Source of the DNA: Entoloma clypeatum
Lineage: Eukaryota > Basidiomycota > Agaricomycetes > Agaricales > Entolomataceae
Length of the DNA stretch: 64,000 nucleotides
NCBI GenBank assembly: GCA_963565915.1
Contig: OY751494.1
Coordinates: 2,728,001 to 2,792,000 of the forward strand
Reading direction: 5' to 3'
Shown here: piece by piece, positions 1 through 10,440 of the stretch
Layout of the letters: the number at the start of each line of letters is the position of its first letter
Position numbering within the stretch: the stretch's first letter is position 1
Position numbers and translations under genes: made by a program
The notes under the pieces: generated by a model
What the model was told of the DNA's origin: nothing
The model's input: the letters and a program-made list of their open reading frames with translations, nothing else
Database searches by the model: none

Positions 1-1
1 G

Positions 2-2722
2 GATGGCTCCAAACGATTGGTACAAGATTACCGCATGGTCAATAAATTCACGGTCAAAGACAAGTTCCCACTCCCACGAATATCCGATCTCTTGGACGTA
101 CTGAAAGATGCGGTCTACTTCAATAAAATGGACATCATGTGGGGCTATAACAATGTCCGGATTAAGGAGGGCAATGAATGGAAAGCTGCCTTCCTCACCA
201 GTCGAGGATTGTTCGAACCATTGGTCATGTTTTTCGGTCTTTGCAACTCCCCGGGAACGTTCTCTCGAATGATGGCTAGTCTATTCTGGGACCAGATCCG
301 CCGACGTATCTGCGTGATCTACATGGATGACATCGTGGTTATTGGTAAAACCAAGGAAGAACTCGCGCGAAACACTGAAGAAATCCTACAGATCCTATCA
401 GACAATGATTTGTTCCTAAAGGAGAAGAAGTGTTTATGGGAAGTAACGAAATGTCCTATATTGGGATATGTGGTTGGTGAGGGACGTGTTGAGATGGAAA
501 CTGAGAAGGTGGATACAATTCGAAACTGGCGAGCACCCACATCAAAAAAGGAAGTTCAGAAGTTCCTTGAATTTGCTAACTTCTATCGACGATTTATTGA
601 AGGGTACTCAAACATCGCAAAGCCTCTCACCGCGCTCACAGGCAGTATGGCATTTACTTGGGGACCAACAGAGCAGCAAGCCTTTGAAGGTCTCATACGG
701 GCAATTACATCGGCACCGGTCTTGGCATTACCAAAACCAGAGGGACAGTTCAGGGTTGAAACCGATGCATCGGGCTATGCAATTGGAGCAGTACTCTCTC
801 AGAAGCAAGACGACAAATGGCACCCCATCGCGTTCTTGTCGCGGACCATGTCCGCGGCCGAACAGAATTACAAGATATACGACAAGGAACTTCTGGCAGT
901 CGTGGAAGCATTGAAAGATTGGAGACACTATCTGCTCGAAGCCAAGGAACATTTTGAAATCTTGACCGATCACAAGAACCTGGAATACTTCCGTCGTCCT
1001 CAGGACCTGAATCAACGACAGCGACGCTGGAAAATGAAGTTACAGGACTATGACTTCGAATTACAGCATGTGCCTGGCAAGACCAATGCGAAAGCGGACA
1101 TCCTGTCACGCTTACCCTGGTATGAAGCGGAACTCAAACCACAGGACAGTGACCAAATGCTCAAGGAGGGACTATTCTTGAAACGATTGGAATCAGAAGA
1201 TGTGGTACAAATGGAGATGTTCACGGAGGAACAATTCTTTGAAGGGGGTGAAACATCTGATTCCATCAAAATTGGAAACATCACGACCATTGAAAATCTG
1301 TGGATTGCACGCATCAAGGGTTCAAACCGCATGGAGACAGAAGTAGCCCAGGGTCTAAAGAAGAATCCTCATTGGTATCAACAGGAGAATGGGATCACCT
1401 ATGCAGGAGAACGAGTCTATGTCCCGCCAGATCCACAATTACGACAAGAATTGATGTTTGAGTCACATGATGCACCAGTGGCTGGACATCCAGGACAGTA
1501 CCGGACACATGAACTCCTCACTCGCACCTACTGGTGGCCTACCATACTGCATGATGTGAAGAAGTACGTGAAGGGTTGCAACACTTGTCAACGCAACAAG
1601 ATTAACCGACAAAAGCGACATGCTCCGCTACATCCCCATGCAGCACCAAGTCACCCATGGGAAGACATAGGAATCGACGTCGTGGGACCGATACCAGAAT
1701 CTGATGGAAAAAACGCAATTCTGGTCATCATGGATAGACATTCAAAGATGCTTCACCTCATTCCAACAACCGTGGAACTATCGGCTGAAGGATTAGCCAA
1801 GATCTATCGGGATCAGATATGGAAGCTTCATGAGATCCCCAAGAAGATCATCAGCGATAGGGGACCACAGTTTGCTGCGAAGTTCATGGAGATACTCTGC
1901 CGCATGTTAGGAATCAAGAGGAACCTGTCCACCGCATACCACCCACAGACTGATGGACAGGCCGAGCGATCGCATCAGGAAACAGAAGCATTCTTACGAA
2001 ACTTTGTCAACCATCTACAGGATGATTGGGCAGAATGGATCGCAATCGCAGAGTTCCAGTACAATGACAAAGAACACCAGGCAACGAAGCACACCCCATT
2101 CTACCTCAACTACAGTTTACATCCGTGGAAGGGAGAACTCGTGTTAGAAGATACCAATCCGGCTGCCAACGACTTCTTGAAAAAACTCAAACAGGCACGA
2201 GAAGAAGCCAATGCTGCGCTGAAACAAGCACAGGATCAGATGAAGAAGACAGTTGACACACGGCGAAGTCCATCTCGGGACTACCACATCGGAGACAAGG
2301 TGTGGCTGGAAGGGACTAACATCAGGACCGATCGACCCTCAAAGAAACTTGATGCACTCCGACATGGACCATTCAAAGTCCTAGAGAAGAAAGGAGCTAG
2401 CACGTACCTTCTTGATCTTCCGAAGACTTGGAAGATGATTCACCCTGTGTTCAACGAGACCCTGTTGTCACCATATGAAACTCCGAAGTACGCCATCCAG
2501 AAAAAGAAACCAGCCCCTGATCCGATCATCGTCGAAGGACGAGAAGAGTATCATGTGTCTACGATCCTGGACTCTCAAAAGTTCCGCGGAAAGATCCAGT
2601 ACCTCGTCCAGTGGGAAGGATATGGCCCAGAAGAGAACACATGGGAACCGCAAGCTAATGTTCAGAACGCTCAAGATTTGATCTGTGATTTCCATCGGCA
2701 GAACCCGTCACGTCCACAATAA
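2..2722 (+). CDS. Gyp-A Pol (RT-RNase H-integrase-chromodomain), 5' partial
   Basis: Polyprotein that copies element RNA into DNA and integrates it. The frame is open from base 2, so the true N-terminus (protease and first part of RT) lies upstream. The RT active site reads YMDD at 320-331. RNase H begins near ETDASGYA (about 757) and includes TDHKNLEYF (about 964). The integrase has an H2C2 zinc site (HPGQYRT, then CNTCQRNK at about 1577) and a DDE triad: D in GIDVVGP (about 1672), D in SDRGPQF (about 1855), E in GQAER (about 1957). The C-terminal chromodomain (about 2545-2700, EYHVSTIL...[13 protein letters not shown]) is expected to guide insertion to methylated histone H3. The reading frame shows no internal stop, unlike copy 2, so this may be the younger copy. 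Confidence 0.93.
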   Translation, partial: DGSKRLVQDYRMVNKFTVKDKFPLPRISDLLDVLKDAVYFNKMDIMWGYNNVRIKEGNEWKAAFLTSRGLFEPLVMFFGLCNSPGTFSRMMASLFWDQIRRRICVIYMDDIVVIGKTKEELARNTEEILQILSDNDLFLKEKKCLWEVTKCPILGYVVGEGRVEMETEKVDTIRNWRAPTSKKEVQKFLEFANFYRRFIEGYSNIAKPLTALTGSMAFTWGPTEQQAFEGLIRAITSAPVLALPKPEGQFRVETDASGYAIGAVLSQKQDDKWHPIAFLSRTMSAAEQNYKIYDKELLAVVEALKDWRHYLLEAKEHFEILTDHKNLEYFRRPQDLNQRQRRWKMKLQDYDFELQHVPGKTNAKADILSRLPWYEAELKPQDSDQMLKEGLFLKRLESEDVVQMEMFTEEQFFEGGETSDSIKIGNITTIENLWIARIKGSNRMETEVAQGLKKNPHWYQQENGITYAGERVYVPPDPQLRQELMFESHDAPVAGHPGQYRTHELLTRTYWWPTILHDVKKYVKGCNTCQRNKINRQKRHAPLHPHAAPSHPWEDIGIDVVGPIPESDGKNAILVIMDRHSKMLHLIPTTVELSAEGLAKIYRDQIWKLHEIPKKIISDRGPQFAAKFMEILCRMLGIKRNLSTAYHPQTDGQAERSHQETEAFLRNFVNHLQDDWAEWIAIAEFQYNDKEHQATKHTPFYLNYSLHPWKGELVLEDTNPAANDFLKKLKQAREEANAALKQAQDQMKKTVDTRRSPSRDYHIGDKVWLEGTNIRTDRPSKKLDALRHGPFKVLEKKGASTYLLDLPKTWKMIHPVFNETLLSPYETPKYAIQKKKPAPDPIIVEGREEYHVSTILDSQKFRGKIQYLVQWEGYGPEENTWEPQANVQNAQDLICDFHRQNPSRPQ

Positions 2723-2844
2723 AAGACACCCGTTGAAATCAGCAACAGCATCGACCTCATCAGTCAAAAACCCACCGAGTTCTCCGCTCCATCTTCAATA
2801 TAGCTACTCCATTCTTCCTCTATCTCTCCAACATCCTCCGCACC

Positions 2845-3207
2845 ATGTCCACCGCCACCACCACATCCACTGAAACCAACCCCGCCATCACTGCCCTCAT
2901 GGGTGAAGCCCTCTCCATGAGAGACCAGATCCACGCGCTAGAAGCCTCGCTCGCCGACATCCTGCATTGACAGATGCACATCCGCCTCCATTCTTTATCC
3001 GACCTCCCCGTCGCACCAACCCCCGAAGAAAAACAAATCCTCGGGAACTACACCCGTACGCTGGTCATTGAAAACCGGCGCATCCGACTAGCCATCCGGA
3101 GTCTCGAGCTCGCCGTCGCCATCAACGAAGAGCTAATAGACGATTGGAGCCTCAAGGAGAATGGCTCCTGGACAAACAACGACAATGCCAGAGGATGGGG
3201 ACAATGA
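2845..3207 (+). pseudogene. Gyp-A small extra ORF downstream of pol, one nonsense codon
   Basis: An ATG at 2845 opens a 120-codon frame broken once by TGA at 2968-2970. Copy 2 has the same protein intact at 122 residues (58978-59346) with arginine at the broken site, so this is a CGA-to-TGA change. The product starts with a Thr-rich stretch, followed by likely helices (residues about 17-45 and 70-100) and an acidic, Trp-containing tail. It has no Cys motif, signal peptide or membrane span. I do not recognise the family. Its place between the chromodomain and the LTR suggests an accessory or structural protein, possibly from a spliced or re-initiated message. Confidence 0.75.
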
Positions 3208-3241
3208 CTCTGTGAGGACACAGAGCTTGAGGAGGGGAACA

Positions 3242-3634
3242 TGTTACGGACTTACCGGTTTGTATGTTACACACTTTTCCCTTGCATTGTACCTTCGTTA
3301 TTTCTTTGACTCATCGGACCGCTTATTCATTTACCTTTACTCTACCGTTCTCCTTTAGTACACTTCGCTCCCGCGCTGACTCGCACTCCGCAGTAGAGAT
3401 TACTCAGTCCGCAGTCATCTGACTCACTTCGCACTGCCTTTCCGCAGTTACTGACTCATCCGCACTGCCTTCCGCAGCTACTGACTCACTCGCTACCGCT
3501 CGTAGCCAGTACTATATATATAAACCCCATGTACCATAGCTACATTCCTTAGATTTAGCAATCACTTTGCTCTTCGCCTTTCCACTTTCCTGCATACTCT
3601 GCCCGAACCTTGGAACGGTTTGTTAAGCATAACA
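3242..3634 (+). repeat. Gyp-A 3' LTR (393 bp)
   Basis: It begins TGTTACGG and ends GCATAACA, with the short terminal inverted repeat TGTTA/TAACA, directly after a purine tract. The matching LTR is at 58556-58943 (388 bp). U3 contains a degenerate tandem array at about 3375-3505 with a unit of roughly 28 bp (CTGACTCA, CGCACTGCC, TTCCGCAG repeated about four times), probably an enhancer-like block. A TATATATATAAA run lies near 3512-3525. Confidence 0.9.
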
Positions 3635-4664
3635 GTCTTGGTTCTAGGTTCTTAATTTTTTGGGCAAAAAACCGGACTGGACTGGACTTTCGAACACTAC
3701 ACGTAACTAATTCCAGGGTTTTCCATTGACCTGGATGTCCAGCAATTGGATTGTCGTGATGTAATTTAATAATTTCCACCCTGAGTTCCTGATCCTTTGG
3801 AACATAAACCTTTCCTCTGTGCAACCATAAACCCTGCTCCTCATGTCATTCCTCCGCTCGTAATGTTTTTGTGTTTGTTTTCTTTAATTCTTCCACCGCT
3901 TTGAGCACTTGCTCATCAAACTCTTTTGCATCCCTGATGCGTTTCAATAGTTTAGTTTCTTCTCCATCAATAAGTAGATGTCCATTGCACACAAGTGGAA
4001 ATATTCAGGTTTCAATAGTGTTACATTCTCATTGTCATTTTCCACCCCCTTTCTATGGTCGACTCTTCTTGAAAGAGCGTCCGTCTTCCCCATTGAAGTT
4101 CCTGCCTTGTGTATTAATTTAAAGTTGAAACATGTTAGATACAATGCCCAACGTGCTTGTCTGCGATTAAGCTTTCGACCCTGCATGAAGTACTCGAGGT
4201 TTTTATGATCGGTCCAGATCTCGACCTCATGTTTGGCTCCTTCAAGGTGGTGTCTCCATGCTTCCAGCACTTGAATTATGCCCAGCATTTCTTTATTGTG
4301 TACGTCATAATTTTGTTCCATGTCATTTAATCCTTTAGATAGAAAGGCACATGGCCTCCATTTCTCATCCTCACATTCCATAGATAGAATCACTCCCATA
4401 GTGAAGTCCAATGTGTCTGATTCTACTCTTAACTTCTGATCCGGATTGGGAGATACCAATATGGGTGCTTCCGTAAATAATTTCTTTAGCATGTCAAATG
4501 CTTCCTCCTGTTCTGTACTCTATTTCCATACTATGTCCTTCCTTGTTAACTTATGTAATGGTCCGGCCACTTTAGAGAAATCCTTGACAAATCTCTGATA
4601 GAAATTGGCGAGTCCAAGGAATGATTATACTTCCTTGACCTTAGTTGGTGTCGGCCATTGTTGG
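3635..4664 (-). pseudogene. gypsy pol fragment (end of RT, RNase H, start of integrase)
   Basis: Read on the minus strand from 4664, it gives the end of an RT thumb, then RNase H (residues such as TDHKNLEYF near 4190 and ALSRR near 4060), a linker, and the integrase zinc-binding start ending in GHPGQWKTLELV (near 3715). It is cut on one side by the Gyp-A LTR (3634/3635) and on the other by the Cop LTR (4664/4665). Frameshifts and stops are present. It is plausibly the missing pol part of a Gyp-B element, but no overlap in this window proves it. Confidence 0.85.
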
Positions 4665-4974
4665 TGTTGAAGTTCCACCTGGGCGCTAGCCACAGGTGTA
4701 CTGAGCAACATAGCTACAATGGAAGTACTCTACGATACCGCTATGGTCACTTACATGGTTTGGAGGGGGTAAGGCTAGTGAGAGCGGTTGAGGCTGGTGA
4801 GAGCGATGGAGCTGGTTAAGAGTCAAGAGACAACTTGTTGATATTGACAGTTTCCTGGTCTTATATACCGTACTACTGTTTGTACCAATCAAACAAGTAT
4901 GTAATGAAGATATGTAAAGGTCACGTGATGTAATGTAATCTAATCTAATCTACGTGATGGGAAAAGTTTCAACA
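4665..4974 (-). repeat. Cop 3' LTR (310 bp)
   Basis: On the minus strand it starts TGTTGAAAC and ends GAACTTCAACA. Copies are at 35189-35496 and 53100-53411, with a stub at about 10438-10486. The U3 start holds repeats of TCTAATC/GATTAGA. A TATA-like TATATACCG lies near 4862. The left flank is the gypsy fragment, so Cop inserted into it. Confidence 0.93.
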
Positions 4975-4985
4975 CCCCCCCATAT
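4975..4985 (-). promoter_or_regulatory. Cop polypurine tract
   Basis: On the minus strand, ATATGGGGGGG lies immediately before the 3' LTR, the expected place for the plus-strand primer of an LTR element. Confidence 0.75.
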
Positions 4986-5049
4986 TTAGTACATACTTCT
5001 AAATACATCTTACTTTTTCCCACATATATATATAGGTACTCTGTTTCAC

Positions 5050-7536
5050 CTAGTTTTTTATCAATCCGAAGTACGGGATAAACTTGGAAAAGAGGATTTT
5101 TCCCAGATTCTTAGTTAAAAGGTCTGCAGGGTTGTTCACTCCTTCAATGAATTCGACCGTAATTATCCCTTTGGAGACTTTTTCTCTGACGAAGTGGAAT
5201 CGCACGTCAATGTGCTTGGATCGCTTCTCAGTTACAGGGTTGGATGCGATAAAGACGGAGCCGTTGTTATCTCCGTAGATCGGTACTGATCCGATCTGCA
5301 TTCCAAGTTCGGCAAGCATGCTTCTCAGCCATGTTGCTGCACGACTGCAGTCTGATAACGCCATATACTCTGCTTCTGTGGAAGAGAGGGCGATGGTCTT
5401 TTGCGCCGATGATACCCATGTCACTGCTCCAGACGCCAGTGATATGAAGAAGCCAGTGGTAGACCTCCTCGTGTTTTCATCTGACGCCCAGTCGGAGTCT
5501 GTGAATGCATAGATTCCTTTCCCTGAGTCGCCATCATACATGATTGCGTAATTTTTTGTCGCCTTCAGATACCTGCAAATATCCCTAGCCACTTCTAAAT
5601 GGCATTTGGTGGGATTTGCAGAAAACTGTGACATTTTAATCACGGCAAAACAGATGTCTGGCCTTGTTCCAATCATCAGATATAGAAGTGATCCGATGAC
5701 GGATTGGTACTTTGATCGAAGTTCTGCATTGGGTTCATCCTCGGACATCATGGGTTTGTAGCCCGTAGGAAGTGGGGTATGGGTGGCGTTAGATTCGCTC
5801 ATCCCCATTCGTTCGAGTATTTTCTCAAGGTAAGGTACTTGATCGATGAAGATACGTTTCCCACGTTGCCTTATTTGGATAGAGAGAAATTCTTTCGGTT
5901 CCCCATCAGGCACAAGGTGCCCTAGGTCCCTACATTCCCATGTGGTCATGAAGGCCTTCTTTTTCTCTAGCGTATATTCCTGGTTTGTGCCGAGAAAAGC
6001 AGAGTCGTCGACATAGATGACGGCGATTACAATTTCCCCGTTGGTACTTTTGTGAATGAACACTCCCGCATCGGAGTGAAGCCGGACAAAGCCGAGCTTT
6101 TTCATGGAGGAATCGAGTTCCCTCCACCAGGCTAATGCGGCCTGCTTGAGTCCATATAGGGCTTTGTATAGTCGGTACACAAGGTGTTCTTTCCCTTTTA
6201 CTATGTAACCCTCAGGCTGTCGCATGTAAATGACTTCACGGAGCGTTCCATAGAGGAAGGCTGATGAGACGTCCAAAAGTGTCATGAACCACCCTTCAAG
6301 GGCTGTCAATGCCAGTATTAGTCGGACGGTTTCATATCTTACGACTGGTGAGAAGATCTGATCAAAGTCGATCCCTTCTACCTGTGAAAAGCCTTTTGCA
6401 ACAAGGCGTGCTTTCAGACGCCCGTCGGACTTTTCGTTATAAACCCATTTGTTCCTTAGAGCTTTCCTCCCTGCAGGCAGGGGTACTAGCTTCGTGATCA
6501 CCCCGTGGCATTTGAGCATGTCTAGCTCTTTACGTTCAGCTGCATACCAGTCTTCTTTATTTGGAAGAGGGTATATGTCTTTATGGGACATTTCAACAAT
6601 GCCAACTTGGACTGATATCGCCTCCATCAGGAGGTCATTCATCCATGCCGTTTGAGCGCCCAATCTCCGTCTTCGATCTAATTTTTCAAGATCAGACGCT
6701 GGAGTGTCTTTCCCATAGATGCTTCCTGGCATCTTCCGAACTCGTCGTTCCCTGATCGGTCGATCTGGTACTTGTTCGGGTTCTGGAGTGGGTACGCGCG
6801 GTTCGTCATCAGGCTCACTTGCAGGCAATTCGTTGTCTGATTCAGGTTGATCCTGTTCAATGGGAATTGGGTCATGAGGTGTTTTGTTGTGACTATCGTC
6901 ATCATTGCTGCCGGGAATGAGATCCTCAAACTCCTCAGCCGGCTCTGGGTCTTCCATTTCTGGGTGGCTTTCTGGCAACGGGTCGATATGGCATCTAGGG
7001 TACTTGCTTTCATCAAAGATAGCTTTCCCGCCCATGAAAATCGTGTTGGTCTCAGGATCCATGAAGCGGTATCCTTTGACCCCTGGTTTTGATCCGAGAT
7101 AAATCATCAATCGGGATCTTGATTCCAGGGAGTTCCTATGTTTCTCTTTTGGGATATATACATATGCTTGACATCCAAATACTCTGATGCTGGACATGTC
7201 GGGGATCTCATTGGTCACCCTGAAGTAAGGGGTTTTCCATTCAAGACGCTGCATGGGGGTTCTGTTGTAGAGAAATGCTGCGTGTTCCAAACAGAATTCC
7301 CACCACATGGGCGGTAAGCATGCATCGAAGCGCAATGCCTGAGATTTTTCCCATAATGTTTGATTGATCCTTTCTGCTCTACCATTCTGCTGGTGCTGAT
7401 ATGGGAGCGTGACGTCAATCAGAATTCCATGATCGGCAAGTACATCTTTGTATTCGTCAAATTCTCCACCTCCATCAACTCGCCATTTCTTAGGGGTGGC
7501 AGCGAACTGATTCTGGATCATCGCAAGAAATTGTTG
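5050..7536 (-). CDS. Cop Pol (integrase core end, RT, RNase H), 5' truncated
   Basis: Continuous minus-strand frame from the 7537 junction to the stop at 5050. It starts inside the integrase core, keeping the second catalytic Asp (VDGGGEF) and Glu (GRAER), but the first Asp is lost. A Pro/Glu-rich linker follows. The RT has FSPVVRYET, the substrate-binding LLDVSSAFLYG, and the catalytic YVDD (about 6008-6022). RNase H contains TDSDWASD, SSTEAEYMAL and the KHIDVRFHF/ADLLTK end typical of copia. With no stop or frameshift the RT and RNase H halves look preserved, but with no gag, protease or 5' LTR the unit cannot move by itself. Confidence 0.92.
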   Translation of the reverse strand, partial: QQFLAMIQNQFAATPKKWRVDGGGEFDEYKDVLADHGILIDVTLPYQHQQNGRAERINQTLWEKSQALRFDACLPPMWWEFCLEHAAFLYNRTPMQRLEWKTPYFRVTNEIPDMSSIRVFGCQAYVYIPKEKHRNSLESRSRLMIYLGSKPGVKGYRFMDPETNTIFMGGKAIFDESKYPRCHIDPLPESHPEMEDPEPAEEFEDLIPGSNDDDSHNKTPHDPIPIEQDQPESDNELPASEPDDEPRVPTPEPEQVPDRPIRERRVRKMPGSIYGKDTPASDLEKLDRRRRLGAQTAWMNDLLMEAISVQVGIVEMSHKDIYPLPNKEDWYAAERKELDMLKCHGVITKLVPLPAGRKALRNKWVYNEKSDGRLKARLVAKGFSQVEGIDFDQIFSPVVRYETVRLILALTALEGWFMTLLDVSSAFLYGTLREVIYMRQPEGYIVKGKEHLVYRLYKALYGLKQAALAWWRELDSSMKKLGFVRLHSDAGVFIHKSTNGEIVIAVIYVDDSAFLGTNQEYTLEKKKAFMTTWECRDLGHLVPDGEPKEFLSIQIRQRGKRIFIDQVPYLEKILERMGMSESNATHTPLPTGYKPMMSEDEPNAELRSKYQSVIGSLLYLMIGTRPDICFAVIKMSQFSANPTKCHLEVARDICRYLKATKNYAIMYDGDSGKGIYAFTDSDWASDENTRRSTTGFFISLASGAVTWVSSAQKTIALSSTEAEYMALSDCSRAATWLRSMLAELGMQIGSVPIYGDNNGSVFIASNPVTEKRSKHIDVRFHFVREKVSKGIITVEFIEGVNNPADLLTKNLGKILFSKFIPYFGLIKN

Positions 7537-7537
7537 T

Positions 7538-7589
7538 AGTCGAGGTTGGCGCTGGAGCCCGCGGGTTGTGTGTTTGAGTCTTGGGGCAT
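7538..7589 (-). pseudogene. stub of the antisense zinc-cluster gene of Gyp-C
   Basis: Minus-strand ATG at 7589 followed by the first 17 codons of the antisense gene described at 14608 (MPQDSNTQPAG...), then cut by the junction with Cop copy 1. It shows that the antisense gene belongs to the family and was not picked up by one copy only. Confidence 0.7.
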
Positions 7590-7708
7590 GTTGGTGGTAA
7601 CTGGAAGAAAACCCTTGGGCCGCTCATCTCCGTTAAATAAGCGAGACCACATGACCTTGTTTATTTTCTCACGGTCTTCCATGGGTGTCAGACCTAAGAG
7701 GGGAATAC

Positions 7709-8420
7709 TGTTATATTCGTCTCCGAACCTCCGATCCACTCCGATCGTCCTCCGACATTCCGGACATCTGTTACCTCCGCGTCTCCGCACGTTGCCATCG
7801 TGCATTTCATATTCATAACTCCATGCCCTTATCCATTTCATATTCATATTCCCGTTTACTTATGCATCGCCTTTTCCGCATGGTCCGTTGACCGACATCT
7901 CCGATGTTTGTTACAGTCGCTGGCAACTTACGCCACAACTCCGGACCTACTCCGACCATCTCCGTAAAGTAATATCATTTAGGTATTTAAGCTCGTACCA
8001 TACCTGTAGTTCCTCAGTTCGAATATCAACAAAGTTCACTCCTCTACTCCCCGTTCATGCCAGAGATCCTTGCTGTGGTACAATACGCCGACGACATCCT
8101 CATCTACTGCTCTTCCTCCATCATTACCCTTCGATGAGCTCAGTACTGTGTCCGAGTCACAACTCCGACGTCGTCCGACCATTTCCACGTCAACGTGTCT
8201 CTCACCGAGATCTTTCCGAGAACCTCCGCATCTCCGACCTCTCCTCCGACCTCCTGAAATTGGGACACCTTATCCAACAAATGGCAGCGCAACACATATG
8301 TTGAAGCCACGTCCCTCCCCTTTGTCGTTCCTCCGCATCTCCGGAGTTCTGCTCCGGTCCCAGTCCTACGTCTGACCTCCGACGGACTCCGACGAAGCTC
8401 CAATGTTCACCTACTTAACA
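7709..8420 (+). repeat. Gyp-C 3' LTR (712 bp)
   Basis: TGTTATATTC to CTACTTAACA. Near-identical to 13776-14488 and 20409-21120. It contains TATTTAAG (about 7983), a predicted start at AGTTCGAATAT about 32 nt later (about 8017), and by eye 14 copies of TCCGA on this strand. Confidence 0.93.
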
Positions 8421-9657
8421 CAAGTATGCGATAGGGTCTACTTGGGCGTCCAACAAGCAGGCCCGGAAAATCTCCAGGACTAAGCGAAAGGGGCAAGACC
8501 CCAAATGGGAAAAGCAAACAACACCGAGTACCTCGCGGAACAATGCTGATGAGCAGCCTAACTCGACTGAGCCGAGTACCGCTTCTGAAAAGAAGAAGGG
8601 AAAGGGACGCTGGCGCAACCAGAAGAAACGCGCCAACAATGCCGACAACGACTCTGACCATGCCGAGGAGATGGTCGAATTCATCGCACCAGCCATTGAG
8701 CACACCCCTCGTCGTCCTGCTCCTTGTCCCCTTCCTCCTCGTCAACGTGCCCCTTGCCCCCTCCCTCCTTGTCATGCACCTGCCTTCACCACTGTAACAG
8801 GCCGCGGGAAAACTACGAGTACCGCGCAGCCTGAGTCGGAGAAAATGCAGTCACTCCTGCAATGCATGAACCCGCCTCCTTCTCAGTACACCGGGCTTCC
8901 CTCTGGAAAGCCATCTGTGTGGAAAAAGAACAAGAAGGTGCGAAGACTCGCCCGAGAAATTGGTGCCCAACCCTCTGGGTCAAATCTTTGCATCTTAGAT
9001 ACCATCATTCCTGACATTGACGAAAGGCCGGCTAAACAGCGTCGCGTAGCCCCATCGATAGAAGAATCGCTGAAAATGATGGACATCGACCAGGAACGGA
9101 TGGGGCCGGATGTGTTTGAGGACAAGATAGAACTTGACGGTTCGTCAAAACCCTTTCTTAAACCTTACCAATTGCGGAAAGCTAACAATACCTCTCAACA
9201 GAAGTATGACATAATAGCCAGTACCAGTACAGAATGCGTAGATCACTCCAGCAGTGATTTACATAAAAAATATATTAAACATTTTGCTTCTTGTACGCAT
9301 TGTAAGGAAAAAGAACGCGCGCAATGGATATTAGATTCCGGCGCCTCTTTACACTTCACCTATGAGGTTAAGGACTTCGCATATTATAGACCTCTTACGG
9401 TCAAGCGATTCGTCCAAACTGCAGCTAAAGGGAAGAAACTGGAAATTCTCGGAGTTGGGGCCGTTCCAGTACGGCACACCCTAAATGGGGAAGTTAAAAC
9501 CCATCTTCTCAGACCAGTGTTCTACATCCCGGACATGGACAGATGCCTATTGTCCCTAGGCGTCTTCCTTAACCATGGTTACAAAGTAGACGGGACTTGT
9601 GGAGAAATCAACATCTCCAAAGGGCTGAGCAAAATCCAGTTTTCGCCCCACATCCTT
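8421..9657 (+). pseudogene. Cop copy 2, end of gag, protease and pre-integrase part
   Basis: Starts mid-gag (RKYAIGST) directly after the Gyp-C LTR. It continues through a Lys/Arg-rich linker (GKGRWRNQKKR), a Pro-rich stretch, and the aspartic protease motif WILDSGAS (about 9325). No CCHC zinc knuckle is visible. After ISKGL (about 9626) there is about 30 bp of unrelated filler, then integrase resumes. Compared with copy 3, about 350 bp (equivalent to 55627-55979, the H2C2 domain and first catalytic Asp) is deleted. The frame changes across the junction. Confidence 0.85.
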
Positions 9658-10440
9658 GGTCTGGGTCGTCTTGCTTAGAAAGAAGTCAGATGCCATTACG
9701 GCACTACAACAATTTCTTGCGATGATCCAGAATCAGTTCGCTGCCACCCCTAAGAAATGGCGAGTTGATGGAGGTGGAGAATTTGACGAATACAAAGATG
9801 TACTTGCCGATCATGGAATTCTGGTCGACGTCACGCTCCCGTATCAGCACCAGCAGAACGGTAGAGCAGAACGGACAAATCGAACCCTGTGGGAGAAATC
9901 TCAGGCTTTGCGCTTCGACGCGTGCTTACCCCCTATGTGGTGGGAATTCTGTTTGGAACATGCAGCTTTTCTCTACAACAGAACCCCCATGCAGCGTCTC
10001 GAATGGAATACCCCTTACTTCAGGGTGACTAATGAGATCCCTGATATGTCAAGCATCAGAGTCTTCGGATGTCAGGCATATGTATATATCCCAAAGGAAA
10101 AACGTAGAAATTCCCTGGAGTCTAGATCTCGATTGATGATTTATCTCAGATCAAAGCCAGGGGTCAAAGGATACCGTTTCATGGATCCTGAGACTAATAC
10201 AATTTTCATGGGTGGGAAAGCTATCTTTGATGAAAGCAAGTACCCAAGATGCCACATCGACCCTTTGCCAGAAAACCATCCAGAAATGGAAAACCCAGAA
10301 CCGGCTGATGAGTTTGAGGACCTCATCCCCGGAAACGATGACAATGACAGTCATTATGAAAAACCTCACGACGCTGTTCCCACTGGACAGGATCACCCTG
10401 AATCAGACGATGATTTGCCGCGTAGCGAGCCCGATGACTA
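9658..10440 (+). pseudogene. Cop copy 2, integrase core remnant
   Basis: Integrase core from WVVLL through VDGGGEF and GRAER to the acidic Pro-rich linker, ending at RSEPDD, where it is fused to the last 50 bp of a Cop LTR. RT and RNase H are deleted. It is nearly identical to copy 3 over this stretch. Confidence 0.88.

Larger units (their letters stand above)
1..3634 (+). mobile_element. Gyp-A copy 1, Ty3/gypsy retrotransposon, 5' end outside window
   Basis: The order is reverse transcriptase, RNase H, integrase, chromodomain, a small extra ORF, a purine-rich tract (about 3229-3241) and an LTR. This is the 3' two thirds of a chromodomain-bearing Ty3/gypsy element. Gag, protease and the 5' LTR lie left of the window. 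Copy 2 of the same family sits on the minus strand at 58556-62279 and is closely similar throughout. The element ends inside an older minus-strand gypsy pol fragment (3635-4664), so it inserted into that element. The target duplication cannot be checked because the left end is missing. Confidence 0.93.
4665..7537 (-). mobile_element. Cop copy 1, Ty1/copia retrotransposon, 5' half deleted
   Basis: The minus-strand order is integrase (truncated), RT, RNase H, polypurine tract, 3' LTR. The 5' LTR, gag, protease and start of integrase are missing. At 7537/7538 the copia sequence switches abruptly to the 3' internal end of Gyp-C, with only about 2 bp shared at the join. The remaining coding region is uninterrupted. 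Confidence 0.92.
7538..8420 (+). mobile_element. Gyp-C copy 2, only the 3' internal end and 3' LTR remain
   Basis: Positions 7538-7708 match the last internal bases of Gyp-C (14489-14660, other strand) and 7709-8420 is its LTR. The left side is fused to Cop copy 1. The purine-rich CTAAGAGGGGAATAC just before the LTR is the likely polypurine tract. The right flank starts CAAGT, which pairs as a target duplication with the far end of the other Gyp-C copy (21121-21125), not with anything on this copy. Confidence 0.88.
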
